64,000 nucleotides of DNA, from the NCBI GenBank assembly GCA_002238555.1, contig MPMO01000019.1, forward strand, positions 1 through 64,000. The letters are read 5' to 3'. Under the pieces are notes generated by a model that saw only the letters and a list, made by a program, of their open reading frames with translations, ran no database searches and had not been told where the DNA came from. This document shows, piece after piece, positions 23,878 through 33,639 of the stretch (position 1 is its first letter; each line of letters begins with the position of its first letter). The position numbers and the translations under genes are program-made. Source of the DNA: Caldilineaceae bacterium bin34 (GTDB taxonomy: Bacteria; Chloroflexota; Anaerolineae; Caldilineales; Caldilineaceae).

Positions 23878-26800
23878 GCATCACGGCGGAACAGCAATCG
23901 GCCATCACCTCGATTGACCGCAACCAATCCGTGCTGGCGGGAGCCGGAACGGGCAAGACCTTCGTCCTGGTCCAGCGGTTCCTGCATGTGCTGGAGCACA
24001 AACCGGACTGGCCCCTGCGAGCGGTGGCGGCGGTGACGTTTACGAAGGCGGCGGCCATGGCCATGCGCCAGCGCATTCGCCGGGAGATAAGGGCCAAGGC
24101 GGACCGCAATCCCGGGGTATGGCGGCACCGGCTGGGGGAACTCGATTCGCTGCAGGTGGCCACGGTCCACAGTTTCTGCCAGCGGCTGTTGACCGAACAT
24201 GCGGTGGAGGCGGGCATCGATCCGGATTTCGCGGTCGCCGATGAGACGGAAGCGTCATCCATGCTCGACGAAGCGGTACGACGCTACTGCCGCGAACTGG
24301 ATCGCTCGGAGCCACCCGAAGGCGAACTGGTCGTGCTCTTCCGGCCTGCGGTGTTCCGGCAGGTCTTGGGGGACCTGCTCGCCAAGGCGCACCTGATGGC
24401 CCAACTGGACGCATCGGGATCGGTCGAGGCATATCTGCGCAGGACTTGGGAGGCAGCCCATGCCGAAGCGGAGGCGGCGGTCACCGCGGAGATCACGAGC
24501 CGCCAGCCGGAATTGGCGGAAACCCGGAGGACCTTGAAGGCCGCGCTCCTCGATCCCGATGTCAAGGGGGCGCTGGGTACGCGGTGCGGCTGGGCGTTGG
24601 GGACAATGGAACACCTGATGAACGGCGACTGGATCCGGGCGCGGGCGGCTTTCAACGCCGAGACATGGCCCAAGTCCGTCCGGGATGTGGGCGGCGGCAA
24701 GATGGATCCGGATTTCAAGCGGCTCTGCAACAAGGCCTGGCGACTCGTACATGAAACGTGTGATCGCCTGGAACGGGTCCGGGCCGGTTCCGTCGGCGAG
24801 GAGCCGGACACGCAGGACCGGAAGGCGCTGCGGTTGCTGGGCCTGTGGCACTCGGCGTGGCAACAGGCCAACGGCCATCTGGACGACATCAAGCGCGAAC
24901 GGAACCTGCTGACCTTCGATGATCTGGAACTCAAGGCGCTGCACCTGCTCAAGGTCCATGCGGCCCAGCCAGCCTCCCGGGTTCGATCCGCCATCCTGGG
25001 CATCAACCATCTGCTGGTGGACGAGTACCAGGACATCAACCCCCTGCAACAGGAAATCATCGGATGCCTGACGGCCCTGACGGGCAATGTGGTGGCTGAA
25101 GGCAGGCGTCAGGGACGGCTGTTTGCCGTGGGGGACACCAAGCAAAGCATCTACCGCTTCCGGGGAGCCGAGGTATCGGAGTTCGTGAAGCTGGCTGAAG
25201 GCATCCGGAGTCAATCGGCCCAGTCGCTTGGCAACCTGTCCGAATCCTTCCGCACACACCGGGAACTGATCGCGGCCACCAATGCGATTTTCGGGAAGGT
25301 GTTTCATCCGCTGGGCCAGAACGGCTATCAGGACTATGAAGCCAAACCCATGGCCCTGGCGTCCGGCCGGGCAGCTCCTGAGCGGCAGCCGTCCCTCGAG
25401 GTGCATACATTTTCGCAAGCCGAATCAGAGGATGCCGGTGTCCATCGGGAACGGTCGGACGATGCGGCGGATGCAAAACGGCTGGCCGAGTTCGACTTCA
25501 TCGCGAGCCAACTCCGGCAGATTCGGGAATCCGGGCGCCGCGTCGTGGATCTGTCCCATCCCGTGGAGAGGGAAGTCCGGCCCTTTCGCTACAGCGATGC
25601 AGCCATTCTCCTGCGGGCCCGCACCCATCTCCCGCTGTTGGAGGAGGTGCTGCACGAGCATGGGGTTCCCTTCCGGGTGGTCGACGGCACGGACCTGAAG
25701 GTCCAGGCCCACATTCGCAGCGTGGCCGCCCTGCTGCGGTGGCTGCATCGGCCCTCCGATCGATTCAGCCTGGCGGCCGCCCTGCGTTCGCCTTTGTTCG
25801 GCATCAGCGACGAGTCCCTGTTGCTCCTGGCCGGGAACCTGGCTGCGATGGGAGCGGCGCATCTGGATGAGGAAGCGCTTGCGGACATGGACGCCGACCA
25901 ACGGGGCAGGATCCGGCATGCCCATCGGATTCTGTCCGGACTGCGGAACCGGGCGCCGGTGCTCTCTCCGGATCGGCTGCTGGCGGAGGTCCTGTGCGGG
26001 ACCGGGTACGAAAGCGTCCTGCTCGGCAACAGCGACACACTTCGGGCAAGGGACTGCCTGAACGACCTCGAGTCGCTGCAGTGGCTGGCGTTCCAATGCC
26101 GCGCAGCAGGCATGGGCGAGTTCCTGCGCCGGCTGGCAGCCCAGGAGCGGCAGGCCAACCAACGGGAAGGGGGCAGCGAACAGGAGGGCGGGGAAGCCGT
26201 TCAGATCATGACGGTCCATGGTGCCAAGGGGCTGGAATTTCCCGTGGTATTCGTGCCGAACCTGGAATACGACTGGACCAGTGCCGGTCCCCGCAACCGC
26301 CCGCCGGTCCAGGCCTTCAATCCGAACAACCTGGTCTGCAAGGTTCCGGACGAAAACGGGGAGCTGACCGAGCCCTTCAGCTTCCAATTGGCCAAGGACA
26401 TGGAGGCACGGAGGCAGCACGCGGAGAGCCGGCGCCTCTTCTACGTGGCCTGCACCCGCGCCGCGGATCTGCTTGTTCTCAGTGGTTGGGACACCAGGAA
26501 GAAGTCTTCTTGGCTGATGGAGCTTGCGGATGCCCTGGCCTGTGCCAGGGCGAAGGAACAGGAGGATCCCCGGTTGCAACCGCCGGCGGTGCCGCTGTTT
26601 GCAGCCACAGCCCCGGTGATTCAGGAATGTTGGCATGCATGTGACTTGACCGACTACCGGGAATCTCGGCAGGTCGAAGCGGCCCCACGGTCACCCGCAC
26701 CGCCGGAACCGTTGGGCTCCGAGGCCGACATCGCAATCGACTTGAGACTGGCGCGGGAACCGGCCGTGGCCGACAGCCTGACAATCCATGCCAAGGCGGC

Positions 26801-27335
26801 CGCGTCGGACCGTGTCCTGCCTGAAAGCCCGAGGCAACAACAAAGGGGCGATCTGGCCCATGAGGTCCTTGGCCAGTGGCACCGGTGGTTCCCCATGTCC
26901 GAGGACGACCTGATGCATTTCGTCGTCTCCCGGCTTCCGGGCCATCCCATGCTTGGAACCGCGGATGCCAAGGACATCCATCAGGGTCTGCTGCGGTTGC
27001 GGGAACTTTCGTTCAGCAAGCGGATCAATGCCGCCCGGCGCCTTGTCACAGAGATGCCGATGTCAGTGGCGATGGAGGGCAGGACCCGCAACCTGAGGCT
27101 GGATCTGCTCTTTCAGGATGAGCGCGGGGATTGGCACATCGTGGACTGGAAGACCGGGGACTGGTCCCGACGACCCGACGCGGCGCGGAAGACCTTCCGG
27201 AAGCAAGTGGACGAATACGCCCGGGCCTTCGCCGTAGCCTTCAACGGCAATCGGCCAACGGCTTGGCTGGGTTTGCTGGAGCCGGAGCCGGCCTTCGTGG
27301 AACTGACCCCGGAGGCACTGGAACCCACAACCTGA
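23874..27335 (+). CDS. AddA-like UvrD-family helicase-nuclease
   Basis: This 1153-residue superfamily 1A helicase has a C-terminal nuclease domain. Motifs seen in order are SVLAGAGTGKT (Walker A), TFTKAAAMAM, HSFCQRLL, LLVDEYQD (Walker B), VGDTKQSIYRFRGAE, MTVHGAKGLEFPVVF and RRLFYVACTRA. The RecB nuclease has HEVLGQW and IVDWKTGDW. It should load at DNA ends, unwind and degrade them, generating substrate for RecA. The start is ATG 23874, overlapping the stop of the AddB-like gene as ATGA; an upstream in-frame start at 23802 lies inside that gene. Both partners are complete. Confidence 0.93.
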   Translation: MSITAEQQSAITSIDRNQSVLAGAGTGKTFVLVQRFLHVLEHKPDWPLRAVAAVTFTKAAAMAMRQRIRREIRAKADRNPGVWRHRLGELDSLQVATVHSFCQRLLTEHAVEAGIDPDFAVADETEASSMLDEAVRRYCRELDRSEPPEGELVVLFRPAVFRQVLGDLLAKAHLMAQLDASGSVEAYLRRTWEAAHAEAEAAVTAEITSRQPELAETRRTLKAALLDPDVKGALGTRCGWALGTMEHLMNGDWIRARAAFNAETWPKSVRDVGGGKMDPDFKRLCNKAWRLVHETCDRLERVRAGSVGEEPDTQDRKALRLLGLWHSAWQQANGHLDDIKRERNLLTFDDLELKALHLLKVHAAQPASRVRSAILGINHLLVDEYQDINPLQQEIIGCLTALTGNVVAEGRRQGRLFAVGDTKQSIYRFRGAEVSEFVKLAEGIRSQSAQSLGNLSESFRTHRELIAATNAIFGKVFHPLGQNGYQDYEAKPMALASGRAAPERQPSLEVHTFSQAESEDAGVHRERSDDAADAKRLAEFDFIASQLRQIRESGRRVVDLSHPVEREVRPFRYSDAAILLRARTHLPLLEEVLHEHGVPFRVVDGTDLKVQAHIRSVAALLRWLHRPSDRFSLAAALRSPLFGISDESLLLLAGNLAAMGAAHLDEEALADMDADQRGRIRHAHRILSGLRNRAPVLSPDRLLAEVLCGTGYESVLLGNSDTLRARDCLNDLESLQWLAFQCRAAGMGEFLRRLAAQERQANQREGGSEQEGGEAVQIMTVHGAKGLEFPVVFVPNLEYDWTSAGPRNRPPVQAFNPNNLVCKVPDENGELTEPFSFQLAKDMEARRQHAESRRLFYVACTRAADLLVLSGWDTRKKSSWLMELADALACARAKEQEDPRLQPPAVPLFAATAPVIQECWHACDLTDYRESRQVEAAPRSPAPPEPLGSEADIAIDLRLAREPAVADSLTIHAKAAASDRVLPESPRQQQRGDLAHEVLGQWHRWFPMSEDDLMHFVVSRLPGHPMLGTADAKDIHQGLLRLRELSFSKRINAARRLVTEMPMSVAMEGRTRNLRLDLLFQDERGDWHIVDWKTGDWSRRPDAARKTFRKQVDEYARAFAVAFNGNRPTAWLGLLEPEPAFVELTPEALEPTT

Positions 27336-27371
27336 AACGCGGTCCGTCCAGGATAGGGATGGCCGGCAAGT

Positions 27372-29312
27372 TTATTGGCCTGCCGCTGCGTTGTCGGATG
27401 CGGTCCAATGGAAAAGCTCCGCCGCGGCCATGGCCGCCTCGACCGGTCCCCCTCGGGCAAGGTTTCCCAACCCGGTTGCAAACACCACCAACTGACCGGC
27501 CTCCGGTGTCAGCGGCAGGATCAGGGATTGTTCTTCGTTGATGGGGCCCAGCCGCGTCCGCGCCCGGCGCGCAGCCTGATCCGACGGCGGGACCGAGGCC
27601 AGGACGGAATCCAGTTCGTACAACTCCAGAATGGGAACGGGCGGTTCGGTTCCCAGACTGCCGCTGCTGTCGTGCCAGAGTTGCCACTGGCGCCCGGTGG
27701 CGCCGGTGGGCAGGTGGTCCTCTGTGGCACCGGTGGCCCAGCCTGGTCCGCCGGAGGGGCCCAGGGACATCTGCAGCTGATTGCTGTGCATCCGGATGGC
27801 CAACAGGCGGGAAGGCAGTGGTTCGGCCGAAACGTCCAAGCCCACGGCAGCCAGATCGCCCACGATCCGCTCCGCCATCCGGTGCAAACCCGACTCCTCG
27901 GCCGCGTAGGCCAGCGTCAACGCCGCGGTGTGCCGGTCGGGTCCCATGCGCATGCCCCGTTCCGTGCGTTCGGTCAGCCCCATCCCGTCCAGCAGGCGGT
28001 TGGCCGCCTCGGGATCATGGACGGTGCCGCCATCGGGCAGGGACAGGGCCTCAGCCAGTCCCGGCCGGTTGATGGCCAAGGGTAGGGCTCGTCCGAAGTC
28101 GGGCATGGCGACCAGGGCCTGCCAGCGTTCGCCCTCGCCCGTGTGGTTCAGGTTCAGTGCGACCGGATTCTGTGCGCTTTCCAGGATGCGAATGCCGTGT
28201 CGTTCGCCCTCACCCAGTGCCAGATAGTCGGCTCGCCGGTGCCAGCCGTCCGCGGGCGCGGCCAGATCGGCCCCGGGGGCTGCGGTCGGTGACGGGGACA
28301 GCGGGTCCGCGGGCGGCAACACTGCCAGCGTATCGATGTAGGGCAGCTGCCGGCCGGCCGGATCCACCTTGAAGTACCAGGGATTGCGTTCCAGGCGGAC
28401 GGTGCCGTCCGGTTCCACTTCGGTTTGGGTCCAGGGCTGCAGCCCTGGAAAGCCGGTGCAGGCATCCTGGCCCAATTCGTGGGGCTGGCAGTCCGCAGCC
28501 TGCAGCAGCTCCCACGCGTACCTGGTGCCGGAAGTTTGCATGCGGGAGCGCAGATCGGCGGCGGCGGCATAATCGGGATGGAAGTCTGCCAGGTGGTGGA
28601 CGGGTTTGAGGAAGTCCGTGTAACCCGCCGGGTGCAACTCGGTCAAGGCGCGTACGAAACCACCGTAGGGTTCATCGAACTCCAGGTAGAAGACCAAGTC
28701 GTCCTGGATTTGCAGCGACACAGGTGTGCCGTTGCCGTCTCCGCCGGCGCGGATCACGTCCGGCATGCCCAGGAAGTTCATCTCCGGGTCGAGCCAGAGA
28801 TCGTTGAACGCGAAGGCAACGTCGCGCGTGGTGACGGGTACGCCGTCGGACCAGCGCAGGCCGGCCCGGAGTTCGAGGCGGAAATGCCGGTAGTCCGGAT
28901 GGACAAGCCATCGGGCGAGAATGTTGGGACGGGGATCGGCAGGATCCCATGCCGGTGCGCTCAGGAGGTTCTCGCGCAATGCCAGTGCCGGGACATCGAC
29001 CCGCGCGTACGGCTCGCGCACGAACACCAAATTCCCGCCGAACTCTCCCGGCCCCATCCCTTCGTTGGCCGGGGCTGGGAACAGGGATACCGGATCCAGC
29101 ACCACGGGGTCCGGCGGCAGCCGGTCTCGGACGGCCTCCAGTTGCGGCGGCGCGGGCAGGAACGGAGACTGCCGGTAGGCCGTCGGCGTCTCAATCCCGG
29201 ATTGGGCTTCGGCCGTCGACAGGCCGGACAGGGCCAGAACCGCAGCCAACACGGCAGCGACGAGTTGGCTGCCGGCTCCTGATCGGGCGGCCTGGTGTTG
29301 GGGTGGGAACAC
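27372..29312 (-). CDS. Solute-binding protein of the peptide/nickel ABC transporter type
   Basis: This 646-residue exported protein has a signal sequence (AAVLAAVLALSGLSTAEA, about residues 20-36). A family 5 extracellular solute-binding fold follows, including GLRWSDGVPVTTRDVAFAFN near 150-170. It should bind a peptide or similar ligand outside the cell for an ABC importer, but no permease or ATPase genes lie nearby, so ligand and partner are unknown. The start is GTG at 29312, without a clear ribosome-binding site. It is convergent with the AddA-like gene. Confidence 0.85.
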   Translation of the reverse strand: MFPPQHQAARSGAGSQLVAAVLAAVLALSGLSTAEAQSGIETPTAYRQSPFLPAPPQLEAVRDRLPPDPVVLDPVSLFPAPANEGMGPGEFGGNLVFVREPYARVDVPALALRENLLSAPAWDPADPRPNILARWLVHPDYRHFRLELRAGLRWSDGVPVTTRDVAFAFNDLWLDPEMNFLGMPDVIRAGGDGNGTPVSLQIQDDLVFYLEFDEPYGGFVRALTELHPAGYTDFLKPVHHLADFHPDYAAAADLRSRMQTSGTRYAWELLQAADCQPHELGQDACTGFPGLQPWTQTEVEPDGTVRLERNPWYFKVDPAGRQLPYIDTLAVLPPADPLSPSPTAAPGADLAAPADGWHRRADYLALGEGERHGIRILESAQNPVALNLNHTGEGERWQALVAMPDFGRALPLAINRPGLAEALSLPDGGTVHDPEAANRLLDGMGLTERTERGMRMGPDRHTAALTLAYAAEESGLHRMAERIVGDLAAVGLDVSAEPLPSRLLAIRMHSNQLQMSLGPSGGPGWATGATEDHLPTGATGRQWQLWHDSSGSLGTEPPVPILELYELDSVLASVPPSDQAARRARTRLGPINEEQSLILPLTPEAGQLVVFATGLGNLARGGPVEAAMAAAELFHWTASDNAAAGQ

Positions 29313-29473
29313 GGCGGAACGGACCGGAGGACGGCTTCATCGGGAGGTCCCCTGCGGGCTCCCGGCGCCCGTGCGGCCAAGCCCGGCCGGTTGGCGGGAT
29401 TGCGTCAGGCGCTGCTTGCAGGCACCTGGATCCTAACTGCAGCCGGCGGAAGTTCCGCGCACGGCCGGCTGTG

Positions 29474-29842
29474 TTAAAGGGCTAGATGGGTTTCGCCATT
29501 GTGGATCCCGTTGTTCACCACGGGATGGACCATGTCCTCTTCCTCATCCTCCTCGTCCAGTTCCGAGTCCAACACGTCGGACTGCTTGTAGATGGCCATG
29601 TGTATGGCCGTTTTGATGGAACCGTCGATCTCGACTTCCGTGAAACTGGGCACGGCCGCAAGATCGATGCCGTCCTCCTTCAGGTAGTTGCGCGCCGTGG
29701 CCAGCGCCTTGACGGACTGGTTTACGGCCCCGGCCCCGATGGCCTGGATTTCGGCATACCCGCCCTTGCGCATTACGCCGGCGATGGCCCCGGCCACGGC
29801 CGTCGGCCGGGAGGTCTTGGAGACCTTGATGAGTTCGGTCAT
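29474..29842 (-). CDS. spoVS: Stage V sporulation protein S (SpoVS) homologue
   Basis: This 122-residue protein has residues 1-86 as the compact Alba-like SpoVS fold (MTELIKVSKTSRPTAVAGAI, GAGAVNQSVKALATARNYL). The C-terminal tail is strongly acidic (DSELDEEDEEED) and longer than in Bacillus. SpoVS-type proteins are widespread in bacteria that do not sporulate and are thought to bind nucleic acid. Here it neighbours rny and recA, though a decayed IS607 remnant lies between them. ATG 29842 is the natural start. Confidence 0.93.
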   Translation of the reverse strand: MTELIKVSKTSRPTAVAGAIAGVMRKGGYAEIQAIGAGAVNQSVKALATARNYLKEDGIDLAAVPSFTEVEIDGSIKTAIHMAIYKQSDVLDSELDEEDEEEDMVHPVVNNGIHNGETHLAL

Positions 29843-30284
29843 GACTGCAGCCTCGAAGTGGGAGTGTGACGTATGGGCAGCTGACGAGGACGATGAATCG
29901 ACCGCGGACGACTCAAGCCCCTCTAGATATAAGACGCAGGCGACTGCAAACTGTTACATCAAATGGGAAATTTCCTGTTTTTTATTGGCACACTTCGCAC
30001 CCGCGCGGGCAATTCGCTCTCGGTTGATGGGAACGTGCATCTCTGCCACGCGAGGCCGGGTGGAGCAGTCCCCACCGACGGCTTGGTTCTTTCCAAGACC
30101 AAGGTCTTGATCTCACGGCGTGTACAACCCAATCCCAGGGTTGCCCAGCCGCTCCCGGATGTTACAGGCGGCGGCCATGCCGGTTGCAGCCCCCCGCCGT
30201 CCAGGTGTTGCGAATACCGCAGGATGACAGAGGCGCAGCGGTCACGCCGCTACACCGTCGCTGCGCAGGATGCGCGTGACCTTC
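29843..30284. other. Region between spoVS and the IS607 remnant
   Basis: No supported gene. The spoVS-proximal part is AT-rich and includes TCTAGATATAAGA near 29920, which could hold the spoVS promoter. The distal part (30040-30284) follows the IS607 resolvase remnant on the minus strand. It has a GC-rich hairpin-forming stretch near 30230-30270 and could be the rest of that element, but no TnpB reading frame is left. Confidence 0.4.
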
Positions 30285-30689
30285 TCAGCTACCGGTGACG
30301 GCGTGTTGGATTTGCCGTTTGTACCTGCGCGGCCCGGACAGGCGGCCGGAGAAGGTGTAAACGACGGACGTCAGGTCCTCGACCAGCTCCGCCTGCGGCG
30401 ACAGGCTGGGCTGGTTGGCCACGCGGATCTCGCAACCGGGGTGTCGGCAAGGTACTCGCGCCAGTCAAACCCAAATCGGTTCAGACGGTCCTGGCGAGCC
30501 ACTGGCAGCAATCCGATCTCACGCCCTTCGATTCGTTCCATCGGTGCCCGGAACACGGGCCGTTTGAAATCCAGGCCGCGGCCCACCTCTCGATCAGCCA
30601 CTCGTCCACCGCAAGGCCCGCACCCAGACAGAACGTTTCCATGGCCTGCTGTTGCGACCGCAGGTCGGCCTGGCTCCATTCCCGACTCG
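30285..30689 (-). pseudogene. IS607-type serine resolvase (TnpA) remnant, frameshifted
   Basis: Three minus-strand frames together spell a serine recombinase. First comes ADLRSQQQAMETFCLGAGLA VDEW. A frame change leads to RGLDFKRPVFRAPMERIEGR and then EIGLLPVARQDRLNRFGFDW REYLAD. Another frame change leads to EIRVANQPSLSPQAELVEDL, TSVVYTFSGRLSG and RRYKRQIQHAVTGS with a stop at 30285. At least two frameshifts are required and the N-terminal catalytic serine region is missing. The remnant begins exactly at the stop codon of rny, so the element inserted directly behind that gene. Confidence 0.8.
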
Positions 30690-32258
30690 TCAGGATGCCA
30701 CCGCCACGTACCGGGTTTCGCGGATCACGGTGACCTTGATCTGGCCCGGGTACTGCAAGGTATCGTGGATCTGCTCCGCGATGTCCCGGCCCAGTTCCAC
30801 GCAACCCTTGTCGTCGATGTCCTTGGGCTGCACCAGCACGCGCAGTTCGCGGCCGGCCTGCAGGGCGTAGCTCTCCTTGACCGCATCGTAGCCGCGGGCC
30901 ACATCCTCCAGTTCCTTGATGCGCTCGTAGTACCGTTCGACCGAAATGCGGCGCGCGCCGGGGCGGGCTCCGCTGACGGCGTCAGCCGTGGCCACGATCA
31001 CGGCCTCCATGGACGCCATCTCCACTTCGTGGTGGTGGGCCTCGATGCAGTTGGCAATCTTTTCGTTGATGCCGTAGCGGCGTGCGATGGCGGCACCGAC
31101 GATGGCATGGGGGCCCTCCACCTCGTGGCTGACGGCCTTGCCGATGTCGTGCAGGAGGCCGCCGATGCGGGCCGTCTGCACGTCCCCGTGCAGTTCCTCG
31201 GCAATCATGGCGGACAGGTGGGCCGTCTCGATGGCGTGGTACAGCTGGTTCTGGCTGTAGCTGGTGCGGTAGTTGAGGCGTCCGAGCAGCACCTGCAGTT
31301 CCCGGTGCAACCCCGGGATGCCGACTTCCAGCATCGCCTTCTGGGCCGAGTCCAGGATGATCCGGTCCACTTCCCGTTCCGCCGCCTTGACTTCGTTCTC
31401 GATCCGGGCCGGGTGAATGCGACCGTCCTGGACGAGGTTGGCCAGGGCCTGGCGGGCGATCTCGCGCCGGATGGGATCAAAGCACGAGATGACGATGGCT
31501 CCCGGCGTGTCGTCCACGATGATGTCCACGCCGAGCGCCATTTCCAGCGATCGGATGTTGCGGCCCATGCGGCCGATGATGCGCGCCTTCATGTCGTCCG
31601 AAGGCAGGGAGATGCTGGAGGCGGCCTGGTCCGGCACGCTGTCGTGCGCCACGCGCTCCATGGCCAGGGTGATGATTTCCCGCGCCCTCTGTTCCGCCAT
31701 CTCCTGGCTTTGGGCTTCGATGTCCCGGATGGTCCGGGCCACCTCCTGGCGGGCCTCGGCCTCGGCGCGGGCAACGACCTCCCTGCGCGCCTGCTCCCGG
31801 GTCAGCTCGGCCAGACGTTCCAGCTCCTGGTCCTGGCGCTCCTTGTGGCTGGCCAGCTCCCGTTCCCGGTCCTTGAGGCGCTCCGTGTGCTGTTCCAGTT
31901 CCTGTTCGCGCTGGTCGAGGGCCTCCTGCTTGCGATCCTGGCTGCGGCTCCGGTCCCGCAGGCTCTGGTTCTGTCGGGCCGACTCCTGGTTCAGGCGCGA
32001 CCATTCGGCCTCCAGCTTTTCATGCTGCTGGATCTCGTGTTCGTTCAGCGCGAGCCGTTCGCGCTGAACGGCCGCGACCCCCTCCGCCTTCTCCTTGGCG
32101 ATGGCTTCCCTTTGGAGCTGCAGTTCCTTGTGGATGCGCTCCTCGCCGATGTCCCGCTCCTGGCGGCCCCGGCGGTAGGCGAACCAGCCGGTGACGGCGC
32201 CTGCCAGGGTTGCGCCCAGCAAAAAGACGATCAATACATGCCAAATCGTGAGGTCCAT
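30690..32258 (-). CDS. rny: Ribonuclease Y
   Basis: This 522-residue membrane-anchored endoribonuclease initiates mRNA decay. The domain order is an N-terminal membrane segment (LIVFLLGATLAGAVTGWF), a long charged coiled coil (to about 190), a KH RNA-binding domain and an HD domain with HDIGKA. The C-terminal VTVIRE segment is also normal. ATG 32258 (MDLTIWHVL) is chosen because it places the membrane helix at the start. It lies 159 nt downstream of recA on the same strand. The gene's stop codon abuts the IS607 remnant without damage to the C-terminus. Confidence 0.96.
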   Translation of the reverse strand: MDLTIWHVLIVFLLGATLAGAVTGWFAYRRGRQERDIGEERIHKELQLQREAIAKEKAEGVAAVQRERLALNEHEIQQHEKLEAEWSRLNQESARQNQSLRDRSRSQDRKQEALDQREQELEQHTERLKDRERELASHKERQDQELERLAELTREQARREVVARAEAEARQEVARTIRDIEAQSQEMAEQRAREIITLAMERVAHDSVPDQAASSISLPSDDMKARIIGRMGRNIRSLEMALGVDIIVDDTPGAIVISCFDPIRREIARQALANLVQDGRIHPARIENEVKAAEREVDRIILDSAQKAMLEVGIPGLHRELQVLLGRLNYRTSYSQNQLYHAIETAHLSAMIAEELHGDVQTARIGGLLHDIGKAVSHEVEGPHAIVGAAIARRYGINEKIANCIEAHHHEVEMASMEAVIVATADAVSGARPGARRISVERYYERIKELEDVARGYDAVKESYALQAGRELRVLVQPKDIDDKGCVELGRDIAEQIHDTLQYPGQIKVTVIRETRYVAVAS

Positions 32259-32417
32259 GTTGCTTTTGGGTTCTGTTGCACTCAGCGCCCGGATGCTGCG
32301 CGCAATTGCCCCGGCAGCGGGGCAACGCCCGGGTGGGTGCGGTAAGCGGAAAACGGCCCCGCCGGCCGCGGACGGGCAGGGCGACCGCAACCGGACCGGT
32401 TGCGGCTGGTGTGCAGG

Positions 32418-33449
32418 TTAGGCGTCCGTGTCGCCGTCCGGTGATTCAGGCGAGGTCAATCCGACTTTCTGGCAAATCAGGTCGCGCAGATGCGCGGTCA
32501 GTTCCGGCTGTTCCGACAGGCTGTTCACGGCCGCCGCCCGTCCCTGTCCCAGCAACTCGTCGTTGTACCGGAAGAAGGAACCGCGCTGATCGATCAGATC
32601 GTGTTCGATGGCCAGGTTCAGGATGTCGGCGTCGGAACTGATTCCCTGATTGTACATGATGTCGAATTCGGCGATTCTGAAGGGCGGCGCGACCTTGTTC
32701 TTGCGTACGGTGACCTTCGTCTTGTTGCCGATGGTCTCCGTGCCGTCCTTGATGGCCTGCTGCCGCCGTATCTCCATGCGCACGCTGGCGTAGAAGCGCA
32801 GGGCCATCCCCCCGGAGGTGGTCTCCGGGTTGCCGAACATCACCCCGACGCGCTGCCGGATTTGATTGGTGAAGATCAGGGTGCAGCCGCTGTTCTTGAC
32901 CGGAGCCGTCAACTTGCGCAGGGCCTGGCTCATGAGCCGCGCCTGGAGGCCCACGTGGGCATCGCCCATTTCGCCGTCGATTTCCTGCTTGGGCACCAGC
33001 GCGGCCACGCTGTCGACCACCACGATGGCCAGTTCGCCCGAGGTGACCAGGGCCTCGGCCACTTCCAGCGCCGCCTCGCCGGTGTCCGGCTGGCTGACAT
33101 AGAGTTCGTTGATGTCGACGCCGATGCGCCCGGCATAGTCGGGGTCCAGCGCATGTTCGACATCCACGAAGCCGCACAGGCCCCCGGCCTTCTGGGCCTC
33201 GGCGATGATGTGCAGGCAGAGCGTGGTCTTGCCGGAACTTTCATGGCCGTACACCTCAAGGATGCGGCCCACCGGCACGCCGCCCACGCCCAGGGCGATG
33301 TCCAGGGAGAGGGCTCCGGTCGGAATGGACTCCACCTTCAGGGCGGGGTTCTCGCCCAGCTTCATGACGATGCCGTCGCCAAAGCGCTTCTCCAGATCCT
33401 GCAGCGTGTGGTCGAGGCTGTTCCTTCTGGATGCGGACGATCTCTTCAT
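32418..33449 (-). CDS. recA: RecA recombinase
   Basis: This 343-residue strand-exchange protein has Walker [10 protein letters not shown], Walker [13 protein letters not shown], and the DNA-binding loops ([20 protein letters not shown] and [13 protein letters not shown]). The C-terminal tail is acidic (ESPDGDTDA), as in other RecA proteins. It is divergent from uvrC, with a 190-bp gap that should contain both promoters; I did not find a convincing SOS operator there. The partner end-processing nuclease pair lies at 20.9-27.3 kb. Confidence 0.97.
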   Translation of the reverse strand: MKRSSASRRNSLDHTLQDLEKRFGDGIVMKLGENPALKVESIPTGALSLDIALGVGGVPVGRILEVYGHESSGKTTLCLHIIAEAQKAGGLCGFVDVEHALDPDYAGRIGVDINELYVSQPDTGEAALEVAEALVTSGELAIVVVDSVAALVPKQEIDGEMGDAHVGLQARLMSQALRKLTAPVKNSGCTLIFTNQIRQRVGVMFGNPETTSGGMALRFYASVRMEIRRQQAIKDGTETIGNKTKVTVRKNKVAPPFRIAEFDIMYNQGISSDADILNLAIEHDLIDQRGSFFRYNDELLGQGRAAAVNSLSEQPELTAHLRDLICQKVGLTSPESPDGDTDA

Positions 33450-33639
33450 GGGGGGTTCCGTGCTCGCAGGCGGGATGGCAGGTCTCCGGACCGGGATGCC
33501 CGAAGGACCGGGCCGGACGCCTAATTGTATGCACGGCGGCGGCGAAGAAGGATTCTGCCGGGCCGCTCAGTCCCAAACGCGGAGGCCGCAACGCGCACCA
33601 TTGGGCTCCCGCCGGCAGGCCGGTGCTAACATCGGTGCC

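Noticed and set aside
33450..33639. SOS operator between recA and uvrC
   Set aside because: No convincing LexA-type dyad was found by eye in the divergent gap.
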